Assembly: GCF_021869535.1 (NCBI RefSeq)
Contig: NW_026262581.1
Location: forward strand, 76,041,955 to 76,105,954
Source: Mytilus californianus
Lineage: Eukaryota > Mollusca > Bivalvia > Mytilida > Mytilidae
DNA length: 64,000 nt
Direction: 5' to 3'
A model generated the notes under the pieces. That model saw only the letters and a program-made list of their open reading frames with translations. It did no database searches and had not been told where the DNA came from. Both the position numbers and the translations under genes were made by a program. Positions within the stretch are counted from its first letter, which is position 1; each line of letters starts with the position of its first letter. Below, one piece after another: positions 35,410 through 47,854 of the stretch.

Positions 35410-35756
35410 AGGAAAAGATAGTGTAAAAAGGGATACAGAAGCTTTTGTTTGAAATCCAGGCTATGGGTAAAAGCAATTCAGTAGCTATAGATTTAATGTG
35501 GGAGAGCAGAAACAGAAACTTCCATGTGCTGTTCTGGCTAAGGGTTCATAGGCTAAGTAACTAAAGATAAAGTGTCAGAAGAAAAACAGAGACTGTTCTT
35601 CGATTTCCTGATTTAGGTTAAATGGAGTTCTATAGAAAATGTGCACGAAGAGAAAAAGATGTCTGTGTATGATGTCCTGGTGAGAGGTATATAATGTGAA
35701 AGTAGCTATAGAAAATATGTAAGAAGAAAAATGGAAGCTTTAGTATGATATGGTGA
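35410..35756 (+). pseudogene. Decayed array of exon 9 end copies
   Basis: GTAGCTATAGATTTAATGTG, then AGCAGAAACAGAAACTTCC, then CTGTTCTGGCTAAGGG, follows the exon 9 end closely. Further units start at about 35572 (TCAGAAGAAAAACAGAGACT), 35630 (CTATAGAAAATGTGCACGAA, then GATGTCCTGGTGAG) and 35700 (GTAGCTATAGAAAATATGTA). Frames are broken and no splice sites frame them, so they are non-coding relics. Confidence 0.6.
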
Positions 35757-37247
35757 TTAAGTTTACCAGCATTAAGTTGCTCTATATAATACATTTTTGT
35801 AGGAAGAAGGACAGACACTATTGTACAATTTGTAAGTGTCAGAAGAGAAACAGGAACTGCTTATTGTTCTAGATCTGGAGCACATGTTTTTGGTTAAGAT
35901 TTATGTCTTAATGTTTGAGGTCTGTGTTTATGTCAGTTTAAAGGGAATCACTTATGACAAAGTCAATGGTATTTGATATGCAGTTGTATTAGAATTGGCA
36001 TTTTCCATTTCCACAGAGGTCATTTGGCCCTGTATCTTCAGTCTTTGCACATTAAATTTGAATGCTTTGTGTAGCTTACATATTCAAGTATTGCTAATTT
36101 AAAGTCAACTATTGCAGAGCTTAAGTTGAATTTTGGTAGCAGAGGATGACGACGATGACGAACGCCAAGTGATGAGAAAAGCTCATTTGGCCCTTCATAC
36201 CAGGTGAGCTAAAAATAGGTAAACTTCATCTTTCAAGGGGTTCAATTGACAATTTTGGACATGTTGATCTTTTTGAAGGTCTTATTTTGTTGAACATTTC
36301 TACTATTCAATTGTCTATTGAAAGATTCTCTCTATCTTCTATATTTTCTGCTAAATTCTTTTTTTTTTAAAAAGCATACACATCATCATTTGAAACCAAT
36401 AACTCCTGCAAAGTATCAATTGACCATTTCTGTCATGTTGACTTATTTGTAGATCTTATTGCTCTGGTCATTTTTACTGTTGAAAATTTCTACATCAAAA
36501 TAATAACCAAACACTTTGAAAATTGGCTAAAAATGGACATTTCAAAGGCAATAACTCAAAATGGGTTTGTCCAATTTTTCTGACAGTTCTATTGGAGATG
36601 GTCGTTACTGTAAATGCTGCAGGAAGCCAGGGTGCCTGGAGAGAAAACCACTGACCTTCAGCAGGAATCAAATGAGAATGTTTGTAGTGGTCATTCCAAA
36701 CAGTATTCTGCAATTCTAGATAAAATTTTCCTTGTAGTTTTAGAAAAAGATGAAAATATGATAATCCATAAGGTTTCAATGGGAAATGTGTGCCACAAAT
36801 GTCATTTTTGCCATCAGATCAACATCAAAAGAGATTGCTCCAGTTTTCATTCTCACTGAATTAAATAGATCAAACAAAATCATAGATAGCCTCAAGCTCT
36901 GCAATATTTGACTTTAAAATAGCAATACTTGAACATGTAAGCTACACAAAGCATTCAAATTTAATGTGCAAAGACTGAAGATACAGGGCCAAATGACCTC
37001 TGTGGAAATGGAAAATGCCAATTCTAATACAACTGCATATCAAATACCATTGACTTTGTAATAAGTGATTCCCTTTAAACAGACCTCAAACATTGAGACA
37101 TAAATCTTAACCAAAAACATGTGCTCCAGATCTAGAACAATAAGCAGTTCTTGTTTCTCTTCTGACACTTACAAATTGTACAATAGTGTCTGTCCTTCTT
37201 CCTACAAAAATGTATTATATAGAGCAACTTGATGCTGGTAAACTTAA
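35757..37247. repeat. Long inverted repeat, arms about 360 bp
   Basis: The left arm (35757-36125) and right arm (36891-37247) are close reverse complements. For example, GGAAGAAGGACAGACACTAT matches inverted ATAGTGTCTGTCCTTCTTCC. The left arm has 12 extra bases near GTTTATGTCAG. The 765-bp loop holds a reversed family A head (36150-36217, ending AGGTGAGCTAAAAA) and an A-like core. Confidence 0.88.
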
Positions 37248-37249
37248 TT

Positions 37250-37931
37250 TTTCGTTTCCGTTCTCTACCTTTAGTTTGCCTCAAACAAATGTTATGAAAC
37301 TTATACACAATGCTTATTACCTCAAAACACAGATCTAGTTTGAATTTTGGTGGCATCACTTTTACCGTAATAGAGTTATGCCCCTTTACAGATGAAAAAA
37401 TTGCTGAATTTTTCAATTCCATTCTCTAACTTTAGTTTGCCTCAACCAAATGTTTTGAAACTTATACACAATGCTTATTAACACAAGACACAGATCAAGT
37501 TCGAATTTTAGTGGTGGCGTCACTTTAACGTTCTAGAGTTATGCCCCTTTACAGATGGAAAAATTGCTGAATTATTCGTTTCTGTTCTCTAACTTTAGTT
37601 TGACTCAACCAAATGTTTTGAAACTTATACACAATGCTTATTACCACAAAACACAGATCTAGTCTGAATTTTGATGGCGTCACTTGTACTGTTATAGAGT
37701 TATGCCCCTTTACAAATGGAAAAATTGCTGAATTTTTCGTTTCCGTTCTCTAACTTCAGTTTGCCTCAACCAAATGTTATGAAACTTATACACAATACTT
37801 ATTACCACAAAACACAGATCAAGTACAAATTTGGGTAGCGTCACTTTTACAGTTCTGGAGTTATGTCCCTTTATAATGTTATATGCAAGTGGGGGCATTA
37901 TCTGTGTCCCATGGACACATTCCCCATTTAT
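37250..37931 (+). repeat. Family D element, 5'-truncated
   Basis: Four core units carry TTATGAAACTTATACACAAT or a variant and GTTATGCCCCTTTACA. The tail is GGGGGCATTATCTGTGTCCC then ATGGACACA. The head is missing, and the sequence abuts the right arm of the inverted repeat. Confidence 0.78.
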
Positions 37932-38535
37932 TTTTTTTAAATTTTTCATTTTTACATTTGATTCTTTCTGATTTATATATAAAAGCAAAAATTACTGATA
38001 TGGCAGGAGATACACACCAAACATGATGTGTAAATTATATGAAGTATTGTGCAATAGCACAGTATTGCGCAATAGCAGGAAATCTTCAATTGCATAGTAT
38101 TGCGCTATAGCACAGTATTGCGCAAAAGCAAGAAATCTTCAATTGCACAGTATTTCACAATAACAAGAAATCTTCAATTGCACAGTATTGCGCAATAGCA
38201 AGAAATCTCCAATTGCATAGTATTGCGCAATAGCAAGAAATATCCAATTGCACAGTATTGCGCAATAGCAAGAAATGTCCGATTGCACAGTATTGCGCAA
38301 TAGCAAGAAATCTTCAATTGAAAATTAAATACAAATATTTCAACCCATTTCAAATTTTTAAGATCTTTAACCACATTTATTTTGTGTCAGAACCCTATAA
38401 TATGTCAAAAATTTGATCACAATCCAAATTCAGACAGTATCAAGCCTGAATATTGTGTCCAAACTTGCACCAACTGTTCAGAGTTTGACCTCTGCGGTCG
38501 TATCAGACCGCTCGGCAAAGCATTTTATTGTGTTT
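37932..38535 (+). repeat. Family C 3' part with 35-bp palindromic array
   Basis: It opens with TTTCTGATTTATATATAAAA and GGCAGGAGATACACACCAAA. An array of 35-bp units at 38040-38330 contains the perfect palindrome TATTGCGCAATA. The C 3' domain (CCAACTGTTCAGAGTTTGAC, GCGGTCGTATCAG) ends in GCATTTTATT. Confidence 0.82.
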
Positions 38536-38860
38536 TGGTGTGTTTTTCTTATACTATATGCAATAGGCCAACTATATTTGGTGTGTGGAAATATTTTACA
38601 ATGTACATGTCAGTCCGGCAGGCTTTATTTGACCATGACCTCATTTTCACGGTTCATTGCTCAGTGTTAAGTTTTCGTAATTAAGTTTGTTTATAAGCAA
38701 TATGTCAACTATATTTAATGCATAGATTGATTGTAAGGTGTACATGTCTGTCTGGCATGGTTCATCTGACCTTGACCTCGTTTTCATGGTTCATTGGTCA
38801 ATGATAAGTGTTCCTGGTTAAGTTTGATTCTTAGAAACTATAAGCAATAGGTCAAGTTAT
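38536..38860 (+). repeat. Family F fragment hosting the C tail
   Basis: TTTTCTTATACTATATGCAA, TGACCATGACCTCATTTTCA and TCTGTCTGGCATGGTTCATC match F core units. It follows the C end directly, so C had inserted into an F copy. Confidence 0.78.
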
Positions 38861-39480
38861 ATATATATAGCACGCCTTTTAGGAATTAACGTATTTAATT
38901 CACAAAAAGTGCAGCTTTGAGTGGATTAAATATGTTAATGAGTAAGGTGTGGCTATATATGATTTGTAACATTAATGGGCTAAGACAAATGTCAAGGGTT
39001 AAATGCTGACCAATATAACTTTACTGTATGTCAATCAAATAGTGGCTTGATACTATATTTGATTTTCAGAAAATGAACACATGCAGCAGATAACATTTGG
39101 ATTTGTATTTCAGATACAGGTACATTGATAGCCATTTATGTGTTATTGAATATTTTTTTCTCCCCGAAAATTCTTGAGGAGGGGTGGGGGGGATAGATGC
39201 AAAATTTTATTCGATGTTTATCTGCCTTCAAACCCAATAAGGACATGTAGTTTCAAAGGAGTTTTAATGTTATGATGAGGAAACATTTTCCAGTACCAAT
39301 ATATTAAAGTCATTAATACTAGTTTTCCAATCCCTGTAAAACTGTAAAAAGATTGATTAATTGATTTGAATGGTTGTTGATTGCGAGAAAGGTCCAGGGA
39401 CAATATTTGAAGCAATTCACGGAGATAGACCTTTATAAAATGGAGAAAATTACTAAACATCCAGTGACATATATTTTTTT
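38861..39480. other. Intron 9 segment, nothing recognised
   Basis: AT-rich, with a short (TA) run and one G-rich run near 39180. No termini or exon were seen. Confidence 0.5.
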
Positions 39481-40453
39481 ATACGCCCGTCAAAATTTTG
39501 ACGGGATGTATTATGGTCTACAAATGTCGTCTGTCTGTCCGGCATAAACATGTCGCACCGTAACTTGAGAACGACTTATCCAAATTTCATGAAACTTAAG
39601 ATAGTTGTTTCTTATGATGGGCAAACGATCTGTATACTTTTTGGTGAAAATAAGATTAAAACTTTTTGAGTTACTGGACTTAGTAACTAAAACAGGTGTG
39701 TGTTTTTTTTTCACATGTCGCACCGTATCTCAAAAACAATTTATGATTATTGCTTAAAACTTTACACACTTCTTAGTTATATTAATCTTAAGATCTGTAT
39801 ACTTTTTGGTGATGATTCAAAATTTTATTTTAGAGATATTGAGTATTTTGTAAAAAAAGGGGGAGGGGTTTTTCACATGTCGCGCCGTATCTCAAAAACG
39901 ATTTATGATTATTGCTTAAATTTTACACACTTCTTAGTTATATTAATCTAAAGATCTGTATACTTTTTGGTGATGATTCAAAATTTTATTTTTGAGTTAT
40001 TGAGTATTTTGTAAAAAAAAGGGGGAGGGGTTTTTCACACGTCGCGCCGTATCTCAAAAACGATTTATGATTATTGCTTAAAATTTTACACACTTCTTAG
40101 TTATATTAATCTTAAGATCTGTATACTTTTTGGTTTTGATTCAAAATTTTATTTTTGAGATATTGATTTTTTTTTTTTAAAAGGGGGGTTTTCACATGTC
40201 ACGCCGTATCTCAAAAACGATTTATGATTATTGCTTAAAATTTTACACACTTCTTAGTTATATTAATCTAAAGATCTGTATACTTTTTGGTGATGATTCA
40301 AAATTTTATTTTAGAGATATTGAGTTTTTTGTAAAAAAAAAAGGGGGGTTTTCGCATATCACGCTGTATGTCAGAAACTATTTATGCTAATTGCATAAAA
40401 ATTCACACACAAGACGACAGGCTTATCATGCGCTCATGGCGCAGCTGTTTATT
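39481..40453 (+). mobile_element. Family E element 2
   Basis: The head hairpin is ATACGCCCGTCAAAATTTTG then ACGGGATGTAT. Five core units spaced 157-162 bp on GTATCTCAAAAACGATTTAT follow, each ending in an AAAAAGGGGG run before CACATGTCGC. The tail CATGCGCTCATGGCGCAGCT then GTTTATT is a diverged form of the C/E 3' hairpin. Confidence 0.8.
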
Positions 40454-40852
40454 CTATACCTCCGAGTCTCATAACATTCCATATTTTGATTTTATTGTGA
40501 GTCTCACACTGAGCATGCTTTCAAACATCGTACAGACCACCAGAAGAAATCGAAAAGTTGATTGTATATGATGTGCAAAAAGATTCATTGCCAAGTGAAG
40601 TTGGTCGTAAAAATTGAAAATCTGTCATTCAAATCTGCTTGACATTTTGATTTGCAGTTATATATTTCTTTTTTTTTACACTGCCTCTTGGTCCAGACAA
40701 AGACCTCTATCTTGTTGGAGTTGACATAGCAGAAATGAATTTTGATTATTTATACATTGAACATAAAAACTACTGACCAAAGTTTTCAAATGATCGCCGA
40801 TTGTTTGTTTATTTCTATTGAAAGTAATGAAAAAGTCAGAGAATTACAAAAG

Positions 40853-41264
40853 CCGGTTATAGCCTGGCATCCTGACCCAATCTAATACTTCGTCGATAGG
40901 GCCAGGCGTAATACAATCCACGTGACCAACTATCAGCGCAGAACAGGACTGAATAACTGCGCATGTGCATGTTCTATAAACAAGGAATATATCAGATCGA
41001 TTCGTTAATTAACAGTTGTTACACGGATGTTAATCAAGAACATTTGAATTATATAGGCTAAATTTTTCGAAATTTGCATTTCATATGAAATGAAAAATAA
41101 TTTTCAATAAATTCGTGACAATATAAATATTTCCGCCATGTGTCAAGAAATGACACTATCCCATGATGCATCATTCTAACATCCAATTGACGAAACCATG
41201 TTGTTGTATTTCGCCTGGCTCTACTGTCAAGCAGTGAGTCAGGATCCCAGGCTACGCTGGTTAT
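40853..41264. mobile_element. MITE-like element with imperfect inverted ends
   Basis: TATAGCCTGGCATCCTGAC and GGGCCAGGCGTAATAC on the left match inverted GTATTTCGCCTGGCTC and GTCAGGATCCCAGGCTACG on the right. Target duplication was not resolved. A perfect GCGGGAG/CTCCCGC hairpin follows at about 41315. Confidence 0.65.
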
Positions 41265-41554
41265 TCCAGGTAAATATCCAATAGCGGGAGATTTCCGGAA
41301 ATTCGTCATTTGTGCGGGAGACTCCCGCTCAAAATGGGAGGGTTGGCAGGTATGCATTATTTACTTCTCCAAGGAGGCGGAGCCAGACTATGCATTAACA
41401 ACTTCTGAGATGGAAGATAGAGCACTGATTCAAGCTCCTCCATTCTGTGCTATTCCAACGAGATGCGGTCAACGGCAGGATTGCAGAGTACAATAACTAA
41501 AAACTCATTCAGTTCACGCACTCATCTAAAAAATAACTGAAGTTACCATTCATG

Positions 41555-41660
41555 TTACAACTATATTTGGTGTATTGATTGTAAGGTGTACATGTATTTC
41601 CAGTTTGGTTTATCTAACCTAGACCTCATTTTCTTGGATCATGTTAAATTTATGTGATAC
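41555..41660 (+). repeat. Family F 3' fragment
   Basis: TATATTTGGTGTATTGATTG, then GACCTCATTTTCTTGGATCA, matches the last F unit (24690-24775). Confidence 0.7.
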
Positions 41661-42754
41661 AAAATTTTGCAGTCGTATATTGGTATCACATCGTTGTTGT
41701 CTGCGTTGTCCGAAGACATTTGGATTCCAGACAATAACTTTAGTAAATGTAAATAGAAATCTATGAAATTTAAACACAAGGTTTATAACCACAAAAGGAA
41801 GGTTGGGATTGATTTTGGGGGGTTATGGTCCTAACAGTTTAGGAATTAGGGGCCAAAAAGGGGCCCAAATAAGCATTTTTCTAGTTTCCAGACAATAACT
41901 TGTGGAACGGTGTATGGATCTCTCTGAAATTTAACCACAAGTTTCCATACCACAAAGATATGGTAAGGATTGGCTTTGGGGGGTTATGGCTGAAACCGTT
42001 TAGGAATAAGGGGCAAAAAAGGTGGAAAAACAAGGGTTTCCTGGTTAATGGACAATTAAAAAAAAGTACGATGTTATGTTTGGATTACCTCCCTTAAACT
42101 GCTTTTAAATTAAAAATTTAAAAGAAATGTTGTATTGTCTTGAGGTGATTAGCTGTCATTTTATTTTTAGAAGTTACTATTTAAAAATGCTGATTAAGGA
42201 ATATTAATTTTAGCCATGATTATGTATGTCATTTTCTATTTTAAGACTTTTATGATGTATTTAAATGGGTAATTATGGTTGCAAACTCCATTGGAAATTT
42301 GATTGAGATTATGACCATATCTTGAGGGAAAGAAATTTTTTTTGGAAAAAGGGGGGGAGGTAAAAAAAAATTTGGGGGGCCAATTTTTTTTCATTTCAGA
42401 TTTCAGATATTAAAAAGAAAATTTCTTCAAATATTTATTCTTTTTTTTGCAAAAAAAGGGGGAGGGGGGTTAAAAAAAAAATTTTTTTTTGGGGGAGGGG
42501 GGGGGGGGATCAATTCGCAAAAGCATAGTGTATTGCACAAAAGCAAAAAATTGAATATAAATTCAAATCATAATCAATTCTAAGTTCTTTGACTACAGTT
42601 ATTCTGTGTCAGAAACCTATTATGTGTCAAATATTTAATTACAATCCAAATTCAGACATGTATAAAGCGCGAATATTGTGTCCATTTTTGCCCCAACTGT
42701 TCAGGGTTGGACCTCTGCAGTCGTATCCAGCGGCGCTCGGTGAAGCAATTTATT
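41655..42754 (+). mobile_element. Family C element 3, degenerate head
   Basis: TTTTGCAGTCGTATATTGGT is the right half of the head hairpin; the left half is lost. Two core units, a partial fold-back remnant (GGATTACCTCCCTTAAACTG), G-rich runs and the 3' domain ending GCAGTCGTATCCAGCGGCGC, GAAGCAATTTATT follow. Confidence 0.78.
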
Positions 42755-43500
42755 GCCTTATATCTTAAAACTCATAATAGATAGATTGTAAACTTAAGTA
42801 AGCAATAATTATCAGCAAGGCAAGATCTACAATTAAGACTATATGGAGGAAATCGTCCGACATCTCTTTATTGGAGTTATTGCTCTTTAATGACGATTTT
42901 TACCATTTTTTTTTGCGTTTTGCCTTAGATGATAAAAATAATAATAGATAAATAGACACTTTAAATCACAAAAATGATCAGCAAGGCAAGATCTACTAAC
43001 AAGTCAAATTAAATCACAAAAATGATCAGCTAGGCAAGATCTTCTAACAAGTTAAGTTTTGTTGTTATATTTAGTAGACTGTCATTCTTTACAGGAGTGA
43101 TTTCCCTTAAATGAGGATTTTTTTTTACCCTCTTTTTTGTTTTGAGCTAAAACTAAAGAAGATAGAGAGAAACTAAACAGATTAAATGATCAGCAATACA
43201 AAATCAACAATACAGAGATTTTTGTCATGAATTCTATTCCCATCACAAAGTTAGAGAGTGTCCTTTGTTAAATATGCACATAGACCAAGATAAGTGACAC
43301 AGGCTCTTTAGAGTCTCTAGTAGATAGAGAAAAACTGTTAATAGAAAAAAATTTCAGCAAAATAAGATCTACATTTAAGTTAACATGGCCAATATCCTCA
43401 ATTGACCCCTTATAGGAGGTATTGCACTCGAAAACAATTTCTGCATATTTTTGCAGAAACCATAATATATAGAGATAAATTGTAAATAGCAAAGATGTTA
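42755..43500 (+). repeat. Family A 3' portions
   Basis: GATCAGCAAGGCAAGATCTA units lead to the tail GTGACACAGGCTCTTTAGAG, TCTCTAG at 43320. A further headless core piece (43320-43500, AATTGACCCCTTATAGGAGG) follows. Confidence 0.72.
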
Positions 43501-44684
43501 AGCACAGTAAGAATACTCTTTTCAGCTAAATATTACAAGCAAAAAATAGACTGATTGCACTGCAAATTAAAAAACTAAGGCTTTTATTTTTTCAATTCCT
43601 TAATGGAATTCTGCCATATTGGGATTTAAGTTAAAATATTTCTATTAAAATGAAGGGGATCAATTTCATCCCAATTTGCAGGTTGGGATAGTCTTGTTTT
43701 AATTAAACTTAGCATTGAATAATTATATGATGTGCTGAAAAAAAAAGTGTTGTTTTGAGAGACACTTTCTTACTCCTTGAAGTAGTGGTAGGTGCAGACT
43801 AGATGATCATATGCCTTTGTGGGAATTTTAAGTTCGTTGATAATATTGTCTGATAAATCATCATGAAGATGATAAAGAACCAGCTTTATTTGAAAAGGTC
43901 TCTTAATATTTTACAAAAGTTATATGCATCGATTGAACAACACTGAAAAATATCTGACGTTTATTTTCTATATAGATTAAATGTACAATACATTATGCAC
44001 AGGTAGCAAATATTGAACAGTCACTTGTCAGTAAGGAAGGCTTATTATTAAACATGATAAACAATTATTTGCCTATATTTAGAAAGTGAAAGTAGATTTC
44101 TGAAAAATGTTTTTGTGACTGTAGTTTTTAAAACAGATTTTTTTTGTCTAATCAGTCTTACAAATATAAAAAAAATACTGAATTATGAAAGCAGTATTAC
44201 CTGGTTTTAAACAAGTGGTTTTCCAATATATGGTCAGGAATAATTAATTTTGTAACAGAAATAGGTAAGGAAAACTTATTTTTGTGATGATAAGTTAAGG
44301 ATGTTTAATTTGGTAAAAAATAAGAATACTTATCATTTTTCCTGGTAACAATCACTACTTAAGCTTCATGGTAAGGCTATTGTTTGTTTCCAAATTCTGA
44401 GAATTAAGTTCATAGAAATTTCCATTCTAATATTTTTTTTAAGTCCAATTTAAAATTCAAAAAAAATTCAATATGGAATTGCTTTCTGTTGATCTAAAAC
44501 TAAGGATTTAGACTTATATCATAAAATATGAATGAATTCAAGCAGGATATAGATGTATATGTGTAAAATGGAATTATTTTTATAATATAAAAAAAGATAT
44601 GAAAGATGACTATATCACTGCAGTATCTCAATCTAATTCAAACATCGGTGCCAATTTGAAATTTGTCTGGGAGTTATGGTCTAG
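43501..44684. other. Intron 9 segment, nothing recognised
   Basis: AT-rich sequence with no repeated anchors, inverted ends or exon candidates. Confidence 0.5.
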
Positions 44685-45582
44685 CAGGCCTCTACAATAA
44701 CTTTTTTTTCAACTTGTCCAATAGGACAAGTACATAACAAAACGTACTTGTCCGAATAGAATTTTAACTTGTCCAAAAAAAAAAACAACCTTTATATTAA
44801 TCTTTTTTGCCTTTTAGGTTGATTCAATGAACAAAATAAATTAAAACAATAGAACAGAATTTGATTATATCTTTTGATATCCATTTCAAAAATATGAGTC
44901 AAGAACAACTGAATCTTGTCATGTCTAGTCACAGGAATTAGGTTCTAGTTTTCATCAATGCCAAAGTGTATCAGACTCTGCACATCAGGCACAGTCTGGT
45001 ATGCCTGTCCGTCTACACTCATTTGTTTTGTATCCTAGTCTTTTATGTTGATAGAATATTGATTATTATGATTAATGCCTTACTACAATCAGCTTTGTTT
45101 TAATATATTGAAATGTTTATTCAAACACAATCAAATATTGTTTGTGTCATGGTCAATAATTTCTTCATTTTCATTTGTAAAATATTTTTGTTAAATAAAA
45201 TTTATCATATATTTAGTATAAAGCAACAGAAAAGAGTAGGGAAACAAGGTACTGGTTTGTCTTTGTCTCGAAATGTCTTCAACTTGCCGAAATGTCTTCA
45301 ACTTGCCCAACTGTCTATTAAACATGGAGCCGATTTGTTTCCGTGCAGGTGTCGAACTGTCTGGTTACCTTATAACAAAGCCACAGCCATTGGTAAAATT
45401 ATCGATTGCAAGTAAACATATCAAATTAATATTTGTTTTTATCTTCTGTTCTGGTTTTTTGTTTATTACTTTGATCATCAAAGTTGGATTTAATTTATTT
45501 TCTACAGAATGATTTTACTTGTCCCGTCACCTTTTTTTCCTCTGGTACGGGACAATCGGACAAGCATTATTGTCGAGCCCTG
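44685..45582. mobile_element. 898-bp hAT-like TIR element with TCTAG duplication
   Basis: The ends CAGGCCTCTACAATAA and inverted TTATTGTCGAGCCCTG give a CAGGGCTCGACAATAA-type terminus with three mismatches. TCTAG flanks both sides (44680-44684 and 45583-45587). Inside, near each end, inverted ACTTGTCC/GGACAAG motifs recur. CAGGG-type ends suggest hAT. The longest frame is not transposase-like. Confidence 0.8.
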
Positions 45583-45587
45583 TCTAG

Positions 45588-46580
45588 GAGATATGAATTA
45601 TGTGAAAATTATTCTTGTAATTAATATTCCCATTACATATATTTAGCTGTTGACCAATAATGTTTTGTAAACATGGTAAAAGGTTTATAAAATATATGTG
45701 TCTATTTTATAGAAAACCAGTGTTCTTATTAAAAAGTTCTTCTATCAGGCCTTAATTTTGAAATAAAACATATGTTACAGTAAATGAAAAATGCCCTGTA
45801 ATCACTCTCACTCTTACAATTGTTGATTGATTTTCTTAATAGTTAAGACTAATTTTAACATCAAAGCTGTGTGTTTGAAAATGAATGTTGGTTGAAATAT
45901 TTTGTTGGAGTCATGTTCAATTGAAATGTAAATTATGTGTTTAAAATGCTAACAATCAAAATGATTGATTCTCTGTGCAGATTCACTAGAGTTATATCCC
46001 CTGAATTAGGGTATGTAGGTTTGTGGCTGAGTCTTCTTCCTGCATTAAATACTTATAGTTAATGACTCATCTGAATGCTCTTATATTTTTTTTTAGGGTT
46101 AAGGTTTAAGGTTTGAAAGATTATTAAATAAAGTCCAAAAATGATTAGTGACAGAAAATGAAAGTAGATTTCTATGAAATGTTTTATGATGCAGTATACA
46201 ATTTCATTGTAATCAGTTGGACAATGTTTTTGTAAAATGTAGGAAATGTACTCTTGATTTTGTTATCAGTAAATTAAAATCAAACTAAACATTATTTTTA
46301 TATACATATATATGCATATTCATGGCTCTACAATCTGTCGATACCTGTATCTTGGCATTGCACAAGGTCATGTTTTTATCGAACTGTTTTTGATGTCTTT
46401 ACACTAAATCCATTGGATGTTGGATGTGTACTGATTGATATTTTAGTCTTAGATGTTTGATTTTTTTTTATTAGTTATTATTGGCTTTGAACTAGCTGTC
46501 ATTAACTGCGAGTACTCTCAGATCTGTATTTAGTGTCTTTTTGTTGTGGGGATGTATAAGTATGTCTACTCTGTGTTTTT
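45588..46580. other. Intron 9 segment, little recognised
   Basis: AT-rich. From about 46380 the sequence TTTACACTAAATCCATTGGA and GCGAGTACTCTCAGATCTG may be the 5' part of the retroposon that ends at 47062, but its start is unclear. Confidence 0.5.
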
Positions 46581-46584
46581 GTTG

Positions 46585-47062
46585 GGAGGGTTGAGTGCTC
46601 GCTAACATGTTAATTCTGAATGTGCCTGTCCCAAGTCAGTGACCTGTAATTCAGTGGATGTTTTTTCGTTTCTAATTATTCGTTTATTGTTTTGTACAGT
46701 TTGTTCTTGTGTTGTGCTGTTGCACTATTGTCCCAGGTTAGGGGGAGGGTTAGTGCCCGCCAAATATGTTTAACCCCGCCACATTCTGTATGTGCCTGTC
46801 CCAAGTCAGGGGCCTGTAATTCAGTGGTTGTTGTTTGTTGCTGTGTAACATATTTGTTTTTCATTCATTATTTTGTACAAAAATCGGGCCATTAGTTTTC
46901 TCGTTTGAATCGTTTAACATTTTTCATTTCGGGGCCTTTTATAGGTGACTATGCGGTATAATGAAGGCTGTACGATGACCTATAGTTGTTAATTTCTGTG
47001 TCATTTGGTCTCTTGTGGAGAGTTGTCTCATTGGCAATCATACCACAACTTCTTATTTTTAT
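46585..47062 (+). repeat. SINE- or LINE-tail retroposon copy
   Basis: GTGCCTGTCCCAAGTCAGTG occurs twice (tandem partial duplication), followed by AGTTTTCTCGTTTGAATCG, GGTGACTATGCGGTATAATG, TGGTCTCTTGTGGAGAGTTG and the end CATTGGCAATCATACCACA. The same tail occurs at 53481-53790 and, split, at 54886-56692. Confidence 0.8.
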
Positions 47063-47854
47063 ATCTAGAGTCAGTTACAGAAGTCAGACTGAAAAGTCTT
47101 AACATATGCATTTTATGGTTAGTTACCAGCATTTTTCAGTTTAAAATTATTGTGTCAAGGGTTACTGATATAAGTACCAATTTAGTATTTTATGGAGGTA
47201 TGAATGTAAGGTGGCTTTTGACACTGAATTTTTGCCTTATACTGATTGAGCCTTGTTTTTAGATTTGAGCAAGACTGCTTTTTATAACACAAAATTGTAA
47301 ACCAGGCAAATTTTACCTTTTCCCATCACTTTTGTGTTCACCTCTGTTTGGTTTTGTAAACTTTGCTGTCATCCTCCTCGGGTCATTTGGTTTGTTTGCA
47401 TCAAATGATACTGCCAACAAACTAACATGGCCTTTGTTATTGTTGTTATATCATATATAGAGCTAAAACACTTAACTTTATTGTTTCCCTGCATGGTAAT
47501 GTCTTCTTAAGACCAAGTACCTATGAGATCCTTTTTGTGAAGGAAATGTTTTACATGTAATAGGGAAATGAAACAATTCTGGATAAAAAGATAAAGAAAA
47601 AAAGAGACTTCATGATATAGCAAATGTGTGAGTTGGACTGCACATTTAATTTTTTCATGGTGGAATATATTAGGGCATGTCGGAATCACTTGTATGTGGG
47701 TGTGTTAATTTCTTTGTTATAACCAATTGATAACTTTTGAAAACCTTTTTGAAGATTTTATCAAAAACACTCAATTGTTGTTCTTAACTTGAGTGTATTT
47801 TGGAAAACCTAAGTGGTTCAACTGCATGAGCATATCCCATTTTTATACGACAGC
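47063..47854. other. Intron 9 segment, nothing recognised
   Basis: AT-rich, no anchors found. Confidence 0.5.

Noticed and set aside
45113..45415. Frame inside the 898-bp hAT-like element as a transposase remnant
   Set aside because: No recognisable hAT dimerisation or catalytic motif, and it contains a short internal nucleotide duplication.
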